Source: Jatrophihabitans sp.
GTDB lineage: Bacteria; Actinomycetota; Actinomycetes; Mycobacteriales; Jatrophihabitantaceae
DNA length: 14,798 nucleotides
Reading direction: 5' to 3'
NCBI GenBank assembly: GCA_025966255.1
Contig: JAOPVG010000277.1
Location: forward strand, 1 to 14,798
Under the pieces are notes generated by a model, which saw only the letters and a list, made by a program, of their open reading frames with translations, made no database searches and was not told where the DNA came from. A program made the position numbers and the translations under genes. Every line of letters starts with the position of its first letter. Position 1 is the first letter of the stretch. Shown here one piece after another: positions 1 to 7,902 of this stretch.

Positions 1-1109
1 TCGCGCAGATGCTTGGCCGCGGTTTTGACGTGGCTGTGCTCGTCCCACAACCACGACGAGAACTCGGCGAAGCCCTCGTTGAGCCAGATGTCGCGCCAGC
101 GCTGGAGGGTGACGTCGTCGCCGTACCACTGGTGCGCGATCTCGTGCGAGAGCGTGGCGACGCTCGGTGCGCGATCGAACACCGGACGGGTGGCGGTCTC
201 GAGCGCGTAGCCCACGTTGGGCGCGTTGTCGACGACCGCTCCGGCCCAGCCGAAGGGGTACTTGCCGTAGACCTTCACGAAGTAGTCCACGATCGCCGGC
301 AGCTTGGCCAGGACGGGCGTCGCCTTCGCTTGCTGGGTGGGGTCGACGGCGTTCAGGTACGGCACGCCGTTGGGCGTCCTGCCCTGCTGCACGCTGAACT
401 TGCCGATCGTCGCGGTGACGAGGTAGCTCGACACCGGCTGGCTGAGGTGCCACGACCACGTCGTCGTCGTCTTGTCCTGCTGGACGCTGGTCAGCTCGCC
501 GTTGGACACACCCACGAGGCCTTTCGGCACGGTGATCGACACCCGATAGCTGGCTTTGTCCCTCGGCGTGTCGTTCACCGGGTACCAGGTGGGCGAACCC
601 TGCGGCTCGCTGGCGACGAACGCACCGTCGTTCGTCTTGATGAAGCCGTCGAGCGCGCCGTCGGGGTCGGTAATCGACGCGGCCGTGCCGCGGTAGTGCA
701 CGTTCACGGTGAACCGGTGACCGTTGGCCAGCGCGTGCTTAGGAGTGATCACCAGTTCCTGCACCTGCGAAGCGGGTTGGCTGAACTTCGCCGCCTGGCC
801 GTCGACGGTGACCGACGAAACGTGCAGGTTGCGCCGCAGATCCAGATCGAACCGCGAAAGCGTCCCGGTGGCCTGGGCGTTGATGGTGGCCGCACCGGTC
901 AGCAGCCGCGACGATGGCGTGTAGCCGATGTCGATGTTGTACGAGCCGACCTGATAGCCGCCGTTGCCCTGACGCGGGAAGTACGGGTCGCCGGCCGTGG
1001 CGCTGCCGCTTTGGCCAGCCGGGGCGGCCGCCGCGGAGGCGCGGAGCAGCGAGGCGGCAAGGGCAAGGGGAACGGTCGCGGCGACAACGGCACTTCGGCG
1101 AGAACCCAT
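1..1109 (-). CDS. Secreted M1 family zinc metallopeptidase (C-terminus cut by window edge)
   Basis: Translating the minus strand from the ATG at 1109 gives 369 residues that run off the left edge. Residues 1-30 look like a signal peptide: MGSRR, then a hydrophobic Val/Ala/Leu stretch, then an Ala-rich cleavage zone ending near AAAAPA. The M1 zinc signature is complete: HEIAH at residues 322-326, followed by 18 residues and then Glu345 in WLNEGFAEF, giving the HEXXH-X18-E ligand set. The N-terminal beta domain of the family precedes it. The usual exopeptidase motif GxMEN appears as GYALET at about 300-305. The family removes N-terminal amino acids or cleaves short peptides; this one should act outside the membrane. 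The catalytic core is present, but the rest of the helical domain lies outside the window. No clear Shine-Dalgarno sequence precedes the chosen ATG, which is supported mainly by the signal peptide. Family call is firm; substrate is unknown. Confidence 0.93.
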   Translation of the reverse strand, partial: MGSRRSAVVAATVPLALAASLLRASAAAAPAGQSGSATAGDPYFPRQGNGGYQVGSYNIDIGYTPSSRLLTGAATINAQATGTLSRFDLDLRRNLHVSSVTVDGQAAKFSQPASQVQELVITPKHALANGHRFTVNVHYRGTAASITDPDGALDGFIKTNDGAFVASEPQGSPTWYPVNDTPRDKASYRVSITVPKGLVGVSNGELTSVQQDKTTTTWSWHLSQPVSSYLVTATIGKFSVQQGRTPNGVPYLNAVDPTQQAKATPVLAKLPAIVDYFVKVYGKYPFGWAGAVVDNAPNVGYALETATRPVFDRAPSVATLSHEIAHQWYGDDVTLQRWRDIWLNEGFAEFSSWLWDEHSHVKTAAKHLR

Positions 1110-1166
1110 CCCTGCATGCTGCCACGGAACGCGGCAACGTCCAGGCCCACTGGCAAGATCGCGCGG

Positions 1167-2072
1167 GTGACCTCGCGATCGCCGTTGCCCGGCCGGGCCG
1201 ATGCGATTCCACCGCAGGTGCTGCTCCTGGCCGCCGTCGGCTCCGTCCAGTTCGGCTCGGCGTTCGCGAACAAGATCTTCCCGACGGCCGGCCCGGGCGG
1301 GGTCGCGTTCCTGCGCGTGCTGTTCACGGCGGTCGTCCTGCTCGCGATCGCGCGTCCGTCCCTGCGGGGCCGCGATCGCCGTGAGATAGGCACAGTGGTC
1401 GCCTACGGCCTCACCCTGGCCGGAATGAACTGGAGCTTCTACGAAGCCTTGGACCGGCTGCCCCTCGGCGTGGCCGTCACCATCGAGTTCACCGGCCCGC
1501 TCACCGTCGCCGTGGCCGGGTCACGCCGAATCATCGACGGCGTGTGGGTCGCGCTGGCCGCCGCCGGTGTCGTGCTGCTGGCGCTGCGCGGCGGCCACGC
1601 GGGCGTGCACCTGCTCGGCGTGCTGCTCGCCCTCGTGGCCGCGACATGCTGGGGGTTGTACATCCTGCTGGCCAAGCGGGTCGGGACGTCCTTCGGTGCT
1701 CTCGAGGCGCTCGCGATCGGGATGGCGGTAGGGACGTTCCTCGTACTCCCGGCCGGGATCGTCGACGGTGGCACCACGCTGTTGCGGCCCGGGGTGATCG
1801 CCGCGTGTCTGGGTGTGGCGATGTTGTCCTCGCTGATCCCGTACACCCTGGAGCTCATCGCGTTGCGACGCCTGACGACTGCGGTCTTCGGATTGCTGAT
1901 GAGCCTTGAACCTGCCGTTGCTGCCCTGGCCGGAGTGATCGTGCTGGGCCAGTCGTTGACCGCCGTGCTCGCCGTCGCCCTGGTCATGGTGGTGGTGGCC
2001 AGCGTCGGGGCGACGCTCACCGGACGCAGCGTGCCGGGCGACGTCGCCGATGCGCGGCCGCCCGACCCGTGA
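1167..2072 (+). CDS. EamA/DMT-family exporter, RhtA-like
   Basis: A 301-residue, very hydrophobic protein with about ten predicted membrane segments, the usual size of the drug/metabolite transporter superfamily. It contains two EamA halves (about residues 16-140 and 148-285). The segment PLGVAVTIEFTGPL at 99-112 closely resembles the PLGIAV-EFTGPL signature of E. coli RhtA, a homoserine/threonine exporter, so amino-acid or small-metabolite efflux is the best guess. The open frame continues far upstream through the peptidase gene, but only residues from about here look like a transporter. I chose the GTG at 1167; an in-frame ATG at 1116 and a GTG at 1218 are alternatives, and none has a convincing ribosome binding site. 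It is divergent from the M1 peptidase gene (57 bp between starts) and convergent with rodA. Family is firm; substrate and start are not. Confidence 0.88.
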   Translation: MTSRSPLPGRADAIPPQVLLLAAVGSVQFGSAFANKIFPTAGPGGVAFLRVLFTAVVLLAIARPSLRGRDRREIGTVVAYGLTLAGMNWSFYEALDRLPLGVAVTIEFTGPLTVAVAGSRRIIDGVWVALAAAGVVLLALRGGHAGVHLLGVLLALVAATCWGLYILLAKRVGTSFGALEALAIGMAVGTFLVLPAGIVDGGTTLLRPGVIAACLGVAMLSSLIPYTLELIALRRLTTAVFGLLMSLEPAVAALAGVIVLGQSLTAVLAVALVMVVVASVGATLTGRSVPGDVADARPPDP

Positions 2073-2104
2073 GCGCGGTCAATCGCGGCGCGAACCGGGC
2101 AATT

Positions 2105-2135
2105 GCCGGCCCTCTGGGCGTCAGGGTGAGCCGGC
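2105..2135. terminator. Candidate bidirectional hairpin between convergent genes
   Basis: The 81-bp gap between the exporter stop (2072) and the rodA stop (2154) holds an interrupted inverted repeat. GCCGGC at 2105-2110 pairs with GCCGGC at 2130-2135, and CCT at 2111-2113 can pair with AGG at 2123-2125, leaving a 9-base loop and a small bulge. There is no T-tract on either strand, so it would be an atypical terminator, as is common in GC-rich actinobacteria. A perfect 10-bp palindrome, GGCAATTGCC, overlaps its left arm at 2098-2107. Inferred from position and pairing only. Confidence 0.3.
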
Positions 2136-2153
2136 GGCGCGCTCCGCTGCCGA

Positions 2154-3332
2154 TCAGGCGGACGAGCGGCGGTGCACGGCTTGCAGCAAGCCGATCGCGA
2201 GGCCCTGCGCGAACATCGACGAGCCACCGTAGGACACGAACGGCAGCGGCACGCCGGTCACCGGCGTCAGGCCCAGGTTCATGCCGATGTTCTGGAAGGA
2301 CTGGAATGCGAACCAGCAGACGATGCCGACGGCCAGCAAGCGGCCCACCTGGTCGGCCTCACGCGCGATGCGCAGCCCCCGCCAGCACAGGAAGGCGAAC
2401 AGGGCCACGATCAGCCCACCGCCGAGGAGCCCGAACTCCTCTCCGGCGACGGAGAACACGAAGTCGGTCTGCTGCTCCGGTACGAAGCCACCGTTGGTCT
2501 GCGGGCCATTGAACAGCCCGGTACCGAACAGCCCGCCGTTGGCGATCGCAATGTGCGCCTGCGTGACGTTGTAGGCCGCGCCTTGCGGGTCGTGCTGCGG
2601 ATCGGTGAACGACGCGAACCGAGCGAGCTGGTAGTCGGCGAGCACGCCCACCTTCACCGCGATCACCGCGGCGGCGATGCCGACAAGGAGGAGTCCGATC
2701 GTCCACCGCGGGGAGACGTTCGCCGCGACGAGCACGCCGAACGCGGCGCAGGCGAGCACCATGGCCGAACCGAGGTCGGGCTGCACCATGATCAGCCCGA
2801 ACGGCACCGCGATGAGTCCGATGCCCAGAATCACGTCGAGGGTCGTCGGCGGGGCAGCTTCGTCGCGATCGCCGGAGCGCCGCGTGAACAGCACGCCCAT
2901 GCCGACGATCAGGCCCAGTTTCATGAACTCCGACGGCTGCAGTTCAACACTGGCACTGAGCCGGATCCAGGCGTGCGCGCCGTTGATCGTCGTGCCGGCG
3001 ACGAGCACGAGCAGCAGTCCGGCCAGGCTTGCGAGGTAGACGATCGGCCCGAACAACCGGAGCAGCCGGGCGTCGAGGCGGGCGGCCGCGAGCATGAGCG
3101 CCGCGGCGATGACGATGTTGATCAGGTGCCGGTACAGGAACGACTGCGGATTCGCACCGGCGGCGAGCTGTGCGTCGCGGGTGGCGGCCCACACCAGCAC
3201 CGCCCCGATCAGCGCGAGCGCCAGCGCGGTCACCGCCAGTGGGATGTCGTAGCCGCGCTCGCGCCGCCCGAGCGGCATGAGCGTCGGGGTGAGGCTGAAC
3301 GGCGCCTTCGGCTCGCGGGCGACGAGGGTCAC
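2154..3332 (-). CDS. rodA: RodA, SEDS-family peptidoglycan glycosyltransferase
   Basis: A 392-residue polytopic membrane protein of the FtsW/RodA/SpoVE family, which polymerises lipid II into glycan strands for side-wall growth together with PBP2. Visible family motifs are LQPSEFMKLG at 131-140, QPDLGSAM at 184-191, PEQQTDFVFSVAGEEFG at 285-301 and TGVPLPFVSYGGSS at 359-372. Asp290 in QQTDF aligns with the Asp known to be essential in RodA/FtsW proteins. The GTG start at 3332 overlaps the PBP2 stop in a GTGA sequence and has a strong GAAGGTGG Shine-Dalgarno (3340-3347) 7 nt upstream. It is the last gene of the mre operon and ends convergent to the exporter gene. RodA rather than FtsW is chosen because of the mreBCD-PBP2 context; in Streptomyces the equivalent gene is called sfr. 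Confidence 0.96.
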   Translation of the reverse strand: MTLVAREPKAPFSLTPTLMPLGRRERGYDIPLAVTALALALIGAVLVWAATRDAQLAAGANPQSFLYRHLINIVIAAALMLAAARLDARLLRLFGPIVYLASLAGLLLVLVAGTTINGAHAWIRLSASVELQPSEFMKLGLIVGMGVLFTRRSGDRDEAAPPTTLDVILGIGLIAVPFGLIMVQPDLGSAMVLACAAFGVLVAANVSPRWTIGLLLVGIAAAVIAVKVGVLADYQLARFASFTDPQHDPQGAAYNVTQAHIAIANGGLFGTGLFNGPQTNGGFVPEQQTDFVFSVAGEEFGLLGGGLIVALFAFLCWRGLRIAREADQVGRLLAVGIVCWFAFQSFQNIGMNLGLTPVTGVPLPFVSYGGSSMFAQGLAIGLLQAVHRRSSA

Positions 3333-5431
3333 CGGTGGGCCACCTTCACCTGCGGCGCGATCTTCGGCAGGGTCTGCTCCGGGCGGATGCCGGGGAGGAT
3401 CGGCTTGCCGTTCGCGCCGAACAGGCCGTCCCAGATGCGCTTGAGCATCGGGCCGGCCGCGCTGGCGCCGGTGCCGGCCTGCTCGATCATGCCGACCACC
3501 ACGAACTTCGCCTTGGTGTTGCCCTTGGCGTCCTTCGAGGTCGGCCCCCACGTGGCCAGCCAGGACGTGTCCTGCTTGCCGAAGACCTCGGCCGTGCCGG
3601 TCTTGCCGCCGATGCGGTTCTGGTACTTGGTCCCGATGTAGGCGAAGGCACCGGACACCGCATAGCCCCGGCTGAAGTCGAGCGAGTCGGCGATGTAGCG
3701 GAACAGCGTCGCGCTGACCGGCACCCGGTTGCGCACCTTGGGGTTGATCGTGCGCACGACGTCGCCGTGGGCGTCGACGACGGCCCAACCGAGCGTCGGC
3801 TCCCAGATGCGCCCGCCGTTCACCAGCGCCGAATACGCCACCGCCAGTTGCAGCGGCGACATCGTGGTCTCGCCCTGCCCGATCGACATGTCGGCGTTGT
3901 CGCCCGCCCGGTAGCGCCAGCCGTCGGTGCAGTTCTCGGCCGCCAGGGCCGTCAGATAGGTCCGGCTGGCTCGGTTGGCGACGTCCGGGTAACCGCGTTT
4001 GGCCGCCGCGCAGTAGGACGCGCGGTTCGCCCGCCACCGGGCGAGGCGCGTCTCCCGATCGGCGTAGCTGCCGGCCGACTGCTCCCCCGCCGGCAGGTCG
4101 ACGCCCGGTGCGCGTCCGACGCCGAACTGCGCCGCCATGCGCTGCAGGTACTCATTCGGGGCCTGGCCCTTGGCGAGGCGGCTCTGGTCGGCGTAGTACT
4201 CCGCCGCGGTCGGTGCGTAGAAGAACGTGTCGCACGAGTAGCCCAGCGCGTCGCGCAGGTTGATCGGGCCGAGGTGTTCGGACTCGAAGTTCGTCTTGAC
4301 CCGTCCATCGACGGCCAACGAGCCCGGACAGGGGTAGATGCCGCTCGTCGTTATCTGGTTATGGGTCACCAGCGACGAGGACGTGATCAGCTTGAACGTC
4401 GACCCGGGTGCGTATTCGCCGGCGATGGCGCGATCGAGCAGCGGCGTGCCGGCCGCGGGATCGGTCAGCGCCCGATACTCGGTCTGCGAGATGCCGCCGA
4501 TGAACTGGGTCGGGTTGTAGGTCGGGTAGCTGGCCGAGGCGATGATGCGTCCGGTGTTCGGGTCGAGGACGACGACCGCGCCGGAGGTCGCCGGCTTGCC
4601 GGCCTTGCGCGAGTCCTTGATCTGCTGGGCGAGTGAGCTCTCGGCCAGCTTCTGGACCTTCGCGTCGATACTGGTGACCAGCGTGTCCCCCTGCCTGGGC
4701 GCGGTTTCGGCTCCGGTGCCGACGGTGTAGCCCTGCGGGTTCAGCTGTACGACCTGGGTGCCGTCGACGCCGCGCAGGGCCGCGTCGTACTGCTCCTCCA
4801 GGCCACTGGCGCCGATCGTGTCGGCGTCGTTGAGCGCGGAGTTGGTCTTCTTGTCCGCGACGGTGACGTCACTGGTGTAGCCGAGCAGATGCGCGGCCAG
4901 CGAGCCGTTGGGGTAGGTCGGCACGGTCACCGTCTCGACGCGTACCGCGGGGAAGTCTTCGCGATGCTCGCTGATGGCCAGTACGACGCTCGTCGGCGCG
5001 TTCGTCGCGACCGTCACCGGCGCATAGGGCTCGCCGGTCGAACACGGCGCCGGCACCTTTGGCGAGCACGGGGTGATCTCCTTCGCCAGCTGAGCCTCGG
5101 ACGTGTGGAGCAGCCCGGCCAGCTTGGTCAGCACCGCCGCGCCCTTGTCGCGGCGCCGCTGGAGCAGATCGCGGCTGACGGTGATCGCCTGCACCGACGT
5201 GTTGGCGACGAGCGGGCGCCCCTGCGCGTCGACGATCAACCCGCGCGGTGCCGGCACGACAATGTTGCCGTTGTGCGTGAGGTGCGCGGTCTGCACCGGC
5301 TTGTTCGGGTCGAGCAGTTGCACGTAGTACAGCCGGGCGAACAGCGTCAACATCATCGAGGTGACGAGGGCGACGACGATGCCGAGGCGCCGGGGCGTGC
5401 GACGCGACGAGCGGCGCGGCGGCCTAGCCAC
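3329..5431 (-). CDS. mrdA: Class B penicillin-binding protein 2 (elongasome transpeptidase)
   Basis: A 700-residue membrane-anchored transpeptidase that cross-links peptidoglycan made by RodA. Residues 1-15 are basic, about 16-38 form the single membrane anchor, and the rest is outside the cell. The N-terminal dimerisation/pedestal region (about 55-270) is followed by the transpeptidase domain. That domain has all three catalytic motifs: STFK at 344-347 (Ser344 nucleophile), SCD at 399-401 in the SxN position, and KTG at 610-612. A long Arg/Ala-rich insert lies between motifs 2 and 3 (about 410-505). Six extracytoplasmic cysteines fall in close or plausible pairs (122/130, 368/400, 474/501). 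The GTG start at 5431 overlaps the end of mreD by 8 bp; it lacks an obvious Shine-Dalgarno, so translation is probably coupled to mreD. The stop overlaps the rodA start by 4 bp. The symbol follows E. coli usage; actinobacterial papers often write pbp2. Confidence 0.95.
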   Translation of the reverse strand: MARPPRRSSRRTPRRLGIVVALVTSMMLTLFARLYYVQLLDPNKPVQTAHLTHNGNIVVPAPRGLIVDAQGRPLVANTSVQAITVSRDLLQRRRDKGAAVLTKLAGLLHTSEAQLAKEITPCSPKVPAPCSTGEPYAPVTVATNAPTSVVLAISEHREDFPAVRVETVTVPTYPNGSLAAHLLGYTSDVTVADKKTNSALNDADTIGASGLEEQYDAALRGVDGTQVVQLNPQGYTVGTGAETAPRQGDTLVTSIDAKVQKLAESSLAQQIKDSRKAGKPATSGAVVVLDPNTGRIIASASYPTYNPTQFIGGISQTEYRALTDPAAGTPLLDRAIAGEYAPGSTFKLITSSSLVTHNQITTSGIYPCPGSLAVDGRVKTNFESEHLGPINLRDALGYSCDTFFYAPTAAEYYADQSRLAKGQAPNEYLQRMAAQFGVGRAPGVDLPAGEQSAGSYADRETRLARWRANRASYCAAAKRGYPDVANRASRTYLTALAAENCTDGWRYRAGDNADMSIGQGETTMSPLQLAVAYSALVNGGRIWEPTLGWAVVDAHGDVVRTINPKVRNRVPVSATLFRYIADSLDFSRGYAVSGAFAYIGTKYQNRIGGKTGTAEVFGKQDTSWLATWGPTSKDAKGNTKAKFVVVGMIEQAGTGASAAGPMLKRIWDGLFGANGKPILPGIRPEQTLPKIAPQVKVAHR

Positions 5432-5954
5432 GACGCGGACCGATCGCGAGTTCGGTGAGCACCGGATGCGGCGCGCGCAGCGAATCGCTGCGCAGCATCC
5501 GCCGCACGATCGCCAGGACGACCAGCGCAAGCACCGCGTCGGCCAAGCCGGTCGGGACGAGGTAGCGAGCGGCGTCCCATGCCGGGCCGCCGCTGTGCAC
5601 CATCGCGAGCAGCAGCGTGGCTGCGCTGCCGGCCAGTCCGCAGACGATGCCGGCGGCGACGGCGTCCCGACGCAGGCTGCGGCGGTCGGCGAAGGTACCG
5701 CACAGCAGACCGATGCCGAGCCAGCACAGCGCTAGCACCCCGGCCGGATGATGCGAGCCGAGGTCGGCCATCAGCCCGGCCACGAACCCGAACGACATGC
5801 CAGCCGCCGGACCGTCGACCAGCGCCACGGCGGCGACGAGCACGGCGGGCAGGCTCACCGCGAACGGCGCGGTGAGCGGCGCGACCAGAGTGGCTTGGAG
5901 CAGCAATGCGGTGAGGATCGCGGCCGTAGCGGCGGCGAGCCGAGCGCGAGTCAT
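5424..5954 (-). CDS. mreD: MreD, rod-shape-determining membrane protein
   Basis: A 176-residue, strongly hydrophobic protein with about five predicted membrane segments, matching the usual 160-180 residues of MreD. MreD is an integral-membrane part of the elongasome that works with MreC to activate RodA-PBP2. Sequence motifs in MreD are weak; the stretch GMSFGFVAGLMADLG at 52-66 resembles the conserved loop-helix of the family, and position between mreC and the PBP2 gene makes the call secure. The ATG at 5954 has a GAGG Shine-Dalgarno (5960-5963) 5 nt upstream that overlaps the mreC stop codon, which implies translational coupling. The C-terminal tail (about 150-176) is basic and probably cytoplasmic. 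Its last 8 bases overlap the PBP2 gene. Confidence 0.93.
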   Translation of the reverse strand: MTRARLAAATAAILTALLLQATLVAPLTAPFAVSLPAVLVAAVALVDGPAAGMSFGFVAGLMADLGSHHPAGVLALCWLGIGLLCGTFADRRSLRRDAVAAGIVCGLAGSAATLLLAMVHSGGPAWDAARYLVPTGLADAVLALVVLAIVRRMLRSDSLRAPHPVLTELAIGPRRG

Positions 5955-5961
5955 ATGTGCC

Positions 5962-6813
5962 TCATCGGGCCGGCCTCAGGACGGCTCGGCCGGCTTGGCT
6001 CGCGTTGCCTTCGAGGATGACGGCGATGAGGTCGACGGCGGTGGGCGACGCGGTCGGCACGACGGTGGCGCGCACGGTGCCGTCGGCCGAGGTGCGGACG
6101 GCGGTGACCCTTCCGACCGACAGGCCGGCAACGTAGCTCGTGGAGCCGGTGGGTCCGGTGCTGAGGTGGTCGCCGACCTTGATCACGGCGTCCGGGTTGA
6201 GGGGCACGAAGACGAAGCCGCCCGTACCGGCGCCGGTCGCGAGACCCACTTCGCTGTTGCGCACGTCCCGGACGCCGACCCCGGAGCCCGGATCGGCCGC
6301 GAGTAGCACGACCGAGGAGTCGGAGTCGGCATGCAGGACTCGTCCCACCAGCCCGGCGCCGTCGGTGACCGACTGCCCGGCCTGAACGCCGTCGTGGCGG
6401 CCGACGTCGACCGTCACCGTCCAGTCGAAGCCCTGACCCGGGCCGAGGGCGACGACTCGCGTGGGCAGCAGGACGTGGTTGCCGCCGTCGGCTGCTCGCT
6501 GCAGCTTGGCGAGCTGGGTGCCGGTCCGCTGGTCGGTTTGCCGGGCGTCGAGGCGGCCGCGCAGCTGGGCGTTCTCCTGCTTGAGCCGGGCAATCTTCGC
6601 CTCGTTCGTGCCGGCCGACGGCAAGCCCTCGACCCAACGCCGGGCCGGGCCGAACACGGCGTCGGTGCCCCGGTAAAGCGAGCCGAGCGCGCCGCGCACA
6701 CCGGAGTGGGCCTCACGCAGGCCGCCGCCGCCGAGATCCAGGGTGAGGAAGCTCAGCGCGAGCATCGCGAGAACGATCGCGGAGACTCTCTGCCGCCGGG
6801 TCAGCTGGCGCAT
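5962..6813 (-). CDS. mreC: MreC, elongasome scaffold protein
   Basis: A 283-residue bitopic protein. Residues 1-9 are basic, about 10-27 form a membrane anchor, and about 70-108 are rich in Lys/Glu/Leu/Gln and predicted as the coiled coil used for dimerisation. Residues 112-270 form the beta-barrel domains of the MreC family, with the typical GFDWTVTVDVGRHDGV (128-143) and GLVGRVLHADSDSSVVLL (154-171) blocks. MreC binds PBP2 outside the membrane and switches on wall synthesis. The ATG at 6813 lies 9 bp after the mreB stop and has only a weak Shine-Dalgarno, so it probably depends on coupling to mreB. It is separated from mreD by 7 bp. Length and domain order are normal for actinobacteria. Confidence 0.96.
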   Translation of the reverse strand: MRQLTRRQRVSAIVLAMLALSFLTLDLGGGGLREAHSGVRGALGSLYRGTDAVFGPARRWVEGLPSAGTNEAKIARLKQENAQLRGRLDARQTDQRTGTQLAKLQRAADGGNHVLLPTRVVALGPGQGFDWTVTVDVGRHDGVQAGQSVTDGAGLVGRVLHADSDSSVVLLAADPGSGVGVRDVRNSEVGLATGAGTGGFVFVPLNPDAVIKVGDHLSTGPTGSTSYVAGLSVGRVTAVRTSADGTVRATVVPTASPTAVDLIAVILEGNASQAGRAVLRPAR

Positions 6814-6822
6814 GCCGGGCAG

Positions 6823-7902
6823 TCAGCGTCGGTGGCCGTCGACGACGACCTTCTGGAGCTGCTCGAAGTGCTCGATCACGGTGGCGGTGCCGAGCACGAC
6901 CGAGTCGAGTGGGCGCTCGGCCACCAGCACGGGGATGCCGAGCTCGTGCTGCAGCCGAGTGTCGAGTCCGCGCAGGAGCGCGCCCCCGCCGGTCAACACG
7001 ATGCCGTGGCTGACGAGGTCGCCGGACAGCTCCGGCGGGCATCGGTCGAGCGTGGCCCGCACGGCGGCGATGATGCGGGCCAGCGGGGGGTCCATCGACT
7101 TGCGCAACTCGTCGCCGGAGATCGTGACGTTGCGCGGCAGGCCGGTCGCCACGTCGCGGCCGCGGATCTCGGCATTCTTCGGTCCGGACGTCGGGAATGC
7201 CGACCCGACGGAGATCTTGAGCTCCTCGGCCGTCCGCTCGCCGATCAGCAGCGCGAACTCGGCCCGGACGTGATCGACGATGGCGGTGTCCAGAGAGTTG
7301 CCGGCGACCCGCACGCTGGTCGAGGCCACGATGCCGCCGAGCGCGAGGATGGCGACCTCGGTCGTACCGCCGCCGATGTCTACGACCATCGAACCGGAGG
7401 GCTGATTCACCGGCAGGCCGGCGCCGATCGCGGCGGCCATCGGCTCGGAGATGGTGTGGACGCGCCGCGCGCCGGCGGCGTAGGCGGCTTCGCTGACCGC
7501 GCGCTGCTCGACGCTGGTAATTCCGGACGGGACGCAGATGATGATGCGCGGTCCGGTGAACGCGCCGCGGCGGCGCAGCACCTTGCGCACGAAGTAGCGC
7601 AGCATCTCCGAGGTGATGTCGTAATCGGCGATCACGCCGTCCTGCAGCGGCCGCACGGCGCGGATGTGGTCCGGAGTGCGTCCGATCATCCGCTTGGCGT
7701 CGGCCCCGACGGCCACCACCGAGTTCGTCGACGTGTCGACTGCGACCACGGACGGTTCGTTGAGCATGATGCCGCGCCCGCGGGCGTAGACGAGCGTGTT
7801 GGCCGTGCCGAGATCGATCGCGAGATCGCCGCCGAGGAGGTCACCGCCGCGCTGCGACACGCGCGAAACCATCGCGCGTCGAGCAAGGGGGGTGAACGTC
7901 AC
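6823..7902 (-). CDS. mreB: MreB, actin-like rod-shape-determining protein
   Basis: A 359-residue actin-fold ATPase that polymerises under the membrane and guides lateral-wall synthesis. Nucleotide-binding motifs are all visible: phosphate-1 DLGTANTLVY at 30-39, phosphate-2 DIGGGTTE at 175-182, and the adenosine motif GGGALLRG at 305-312. The putative catalytic Glu153 sits in SEPMAAAIGAGLP, where most MreBs have EEP. I chose the GTG at 7902 because a good GAAGGG Shine-Dalgarno (7910-7915) lies 7 nt upstream; the in-frame ATG at 7872 has none. This start gives an extension of about 18-20 residues before the usual MreB beginning, containing several Arg residues (LARRAMVSRVSQR). First gene of the mreB-mreC-mreD-PBP2-rodA operon, with 122 bp between it and ndk, room for its own promoter. 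Confidence 0.95.
   Translation of the reverse strand: MTFTPLARRAMVSRVSQRGGDLLGGDLAIDLGTANTLVYARGRGIMLNEPSVVAVDTSTNSVVAVGADAKRMIGRTPDHIRAVRPLQDGVIADYDITSEMLRYFVRKVLRRRGAFTGPRIIICVPSGITSVEQRAVSEAAYAAGARRVHTISEPMAAAIGAGLPVNQPSGSMVVDIGGGTTEVAILALGGIVASTSVRVAGNSLDTAIVDHVRAEFALLIGERTAEELKISVGSAFPTSGPKNAEIRGRDVATGLPRNVTISGDELRKSMDPPLARIIAAVRATLDRCPPELSGDLVSHGIVLTGGGALLRGLDTRLQHELGIPVLVAERPLDSVVLGTATVIEHFEQLQKVVVDGHRR

Noticed and set aside
9..1115. Long plus-strand open frame running through the M1 peptidase into the exporter gene
   Set aside because: The translation is Arg/Val/Asp/His-rich without any domain and is antisense to a clear peptidase with a signal peptide and a zinc motif. Only the part from about 1167 is a real protein.
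3333..4037. Minus-strand open frame continuing upstream of rodA into the PBP2 gene
   Set aside because: It is an alternative frame of the PBP2 gene. The GTG at 3332 has a strong Shine-Dalgarno and the usual stop/start overlap.
2172..4636. Large plus-strand open frames opposite rodA and the PBP2 gene
   Set aside because: They are Arg/His/Glu-rich mirror frames of GC-rich codons on the other strand, with no motif; rodA and PBP2 are unmistakable.
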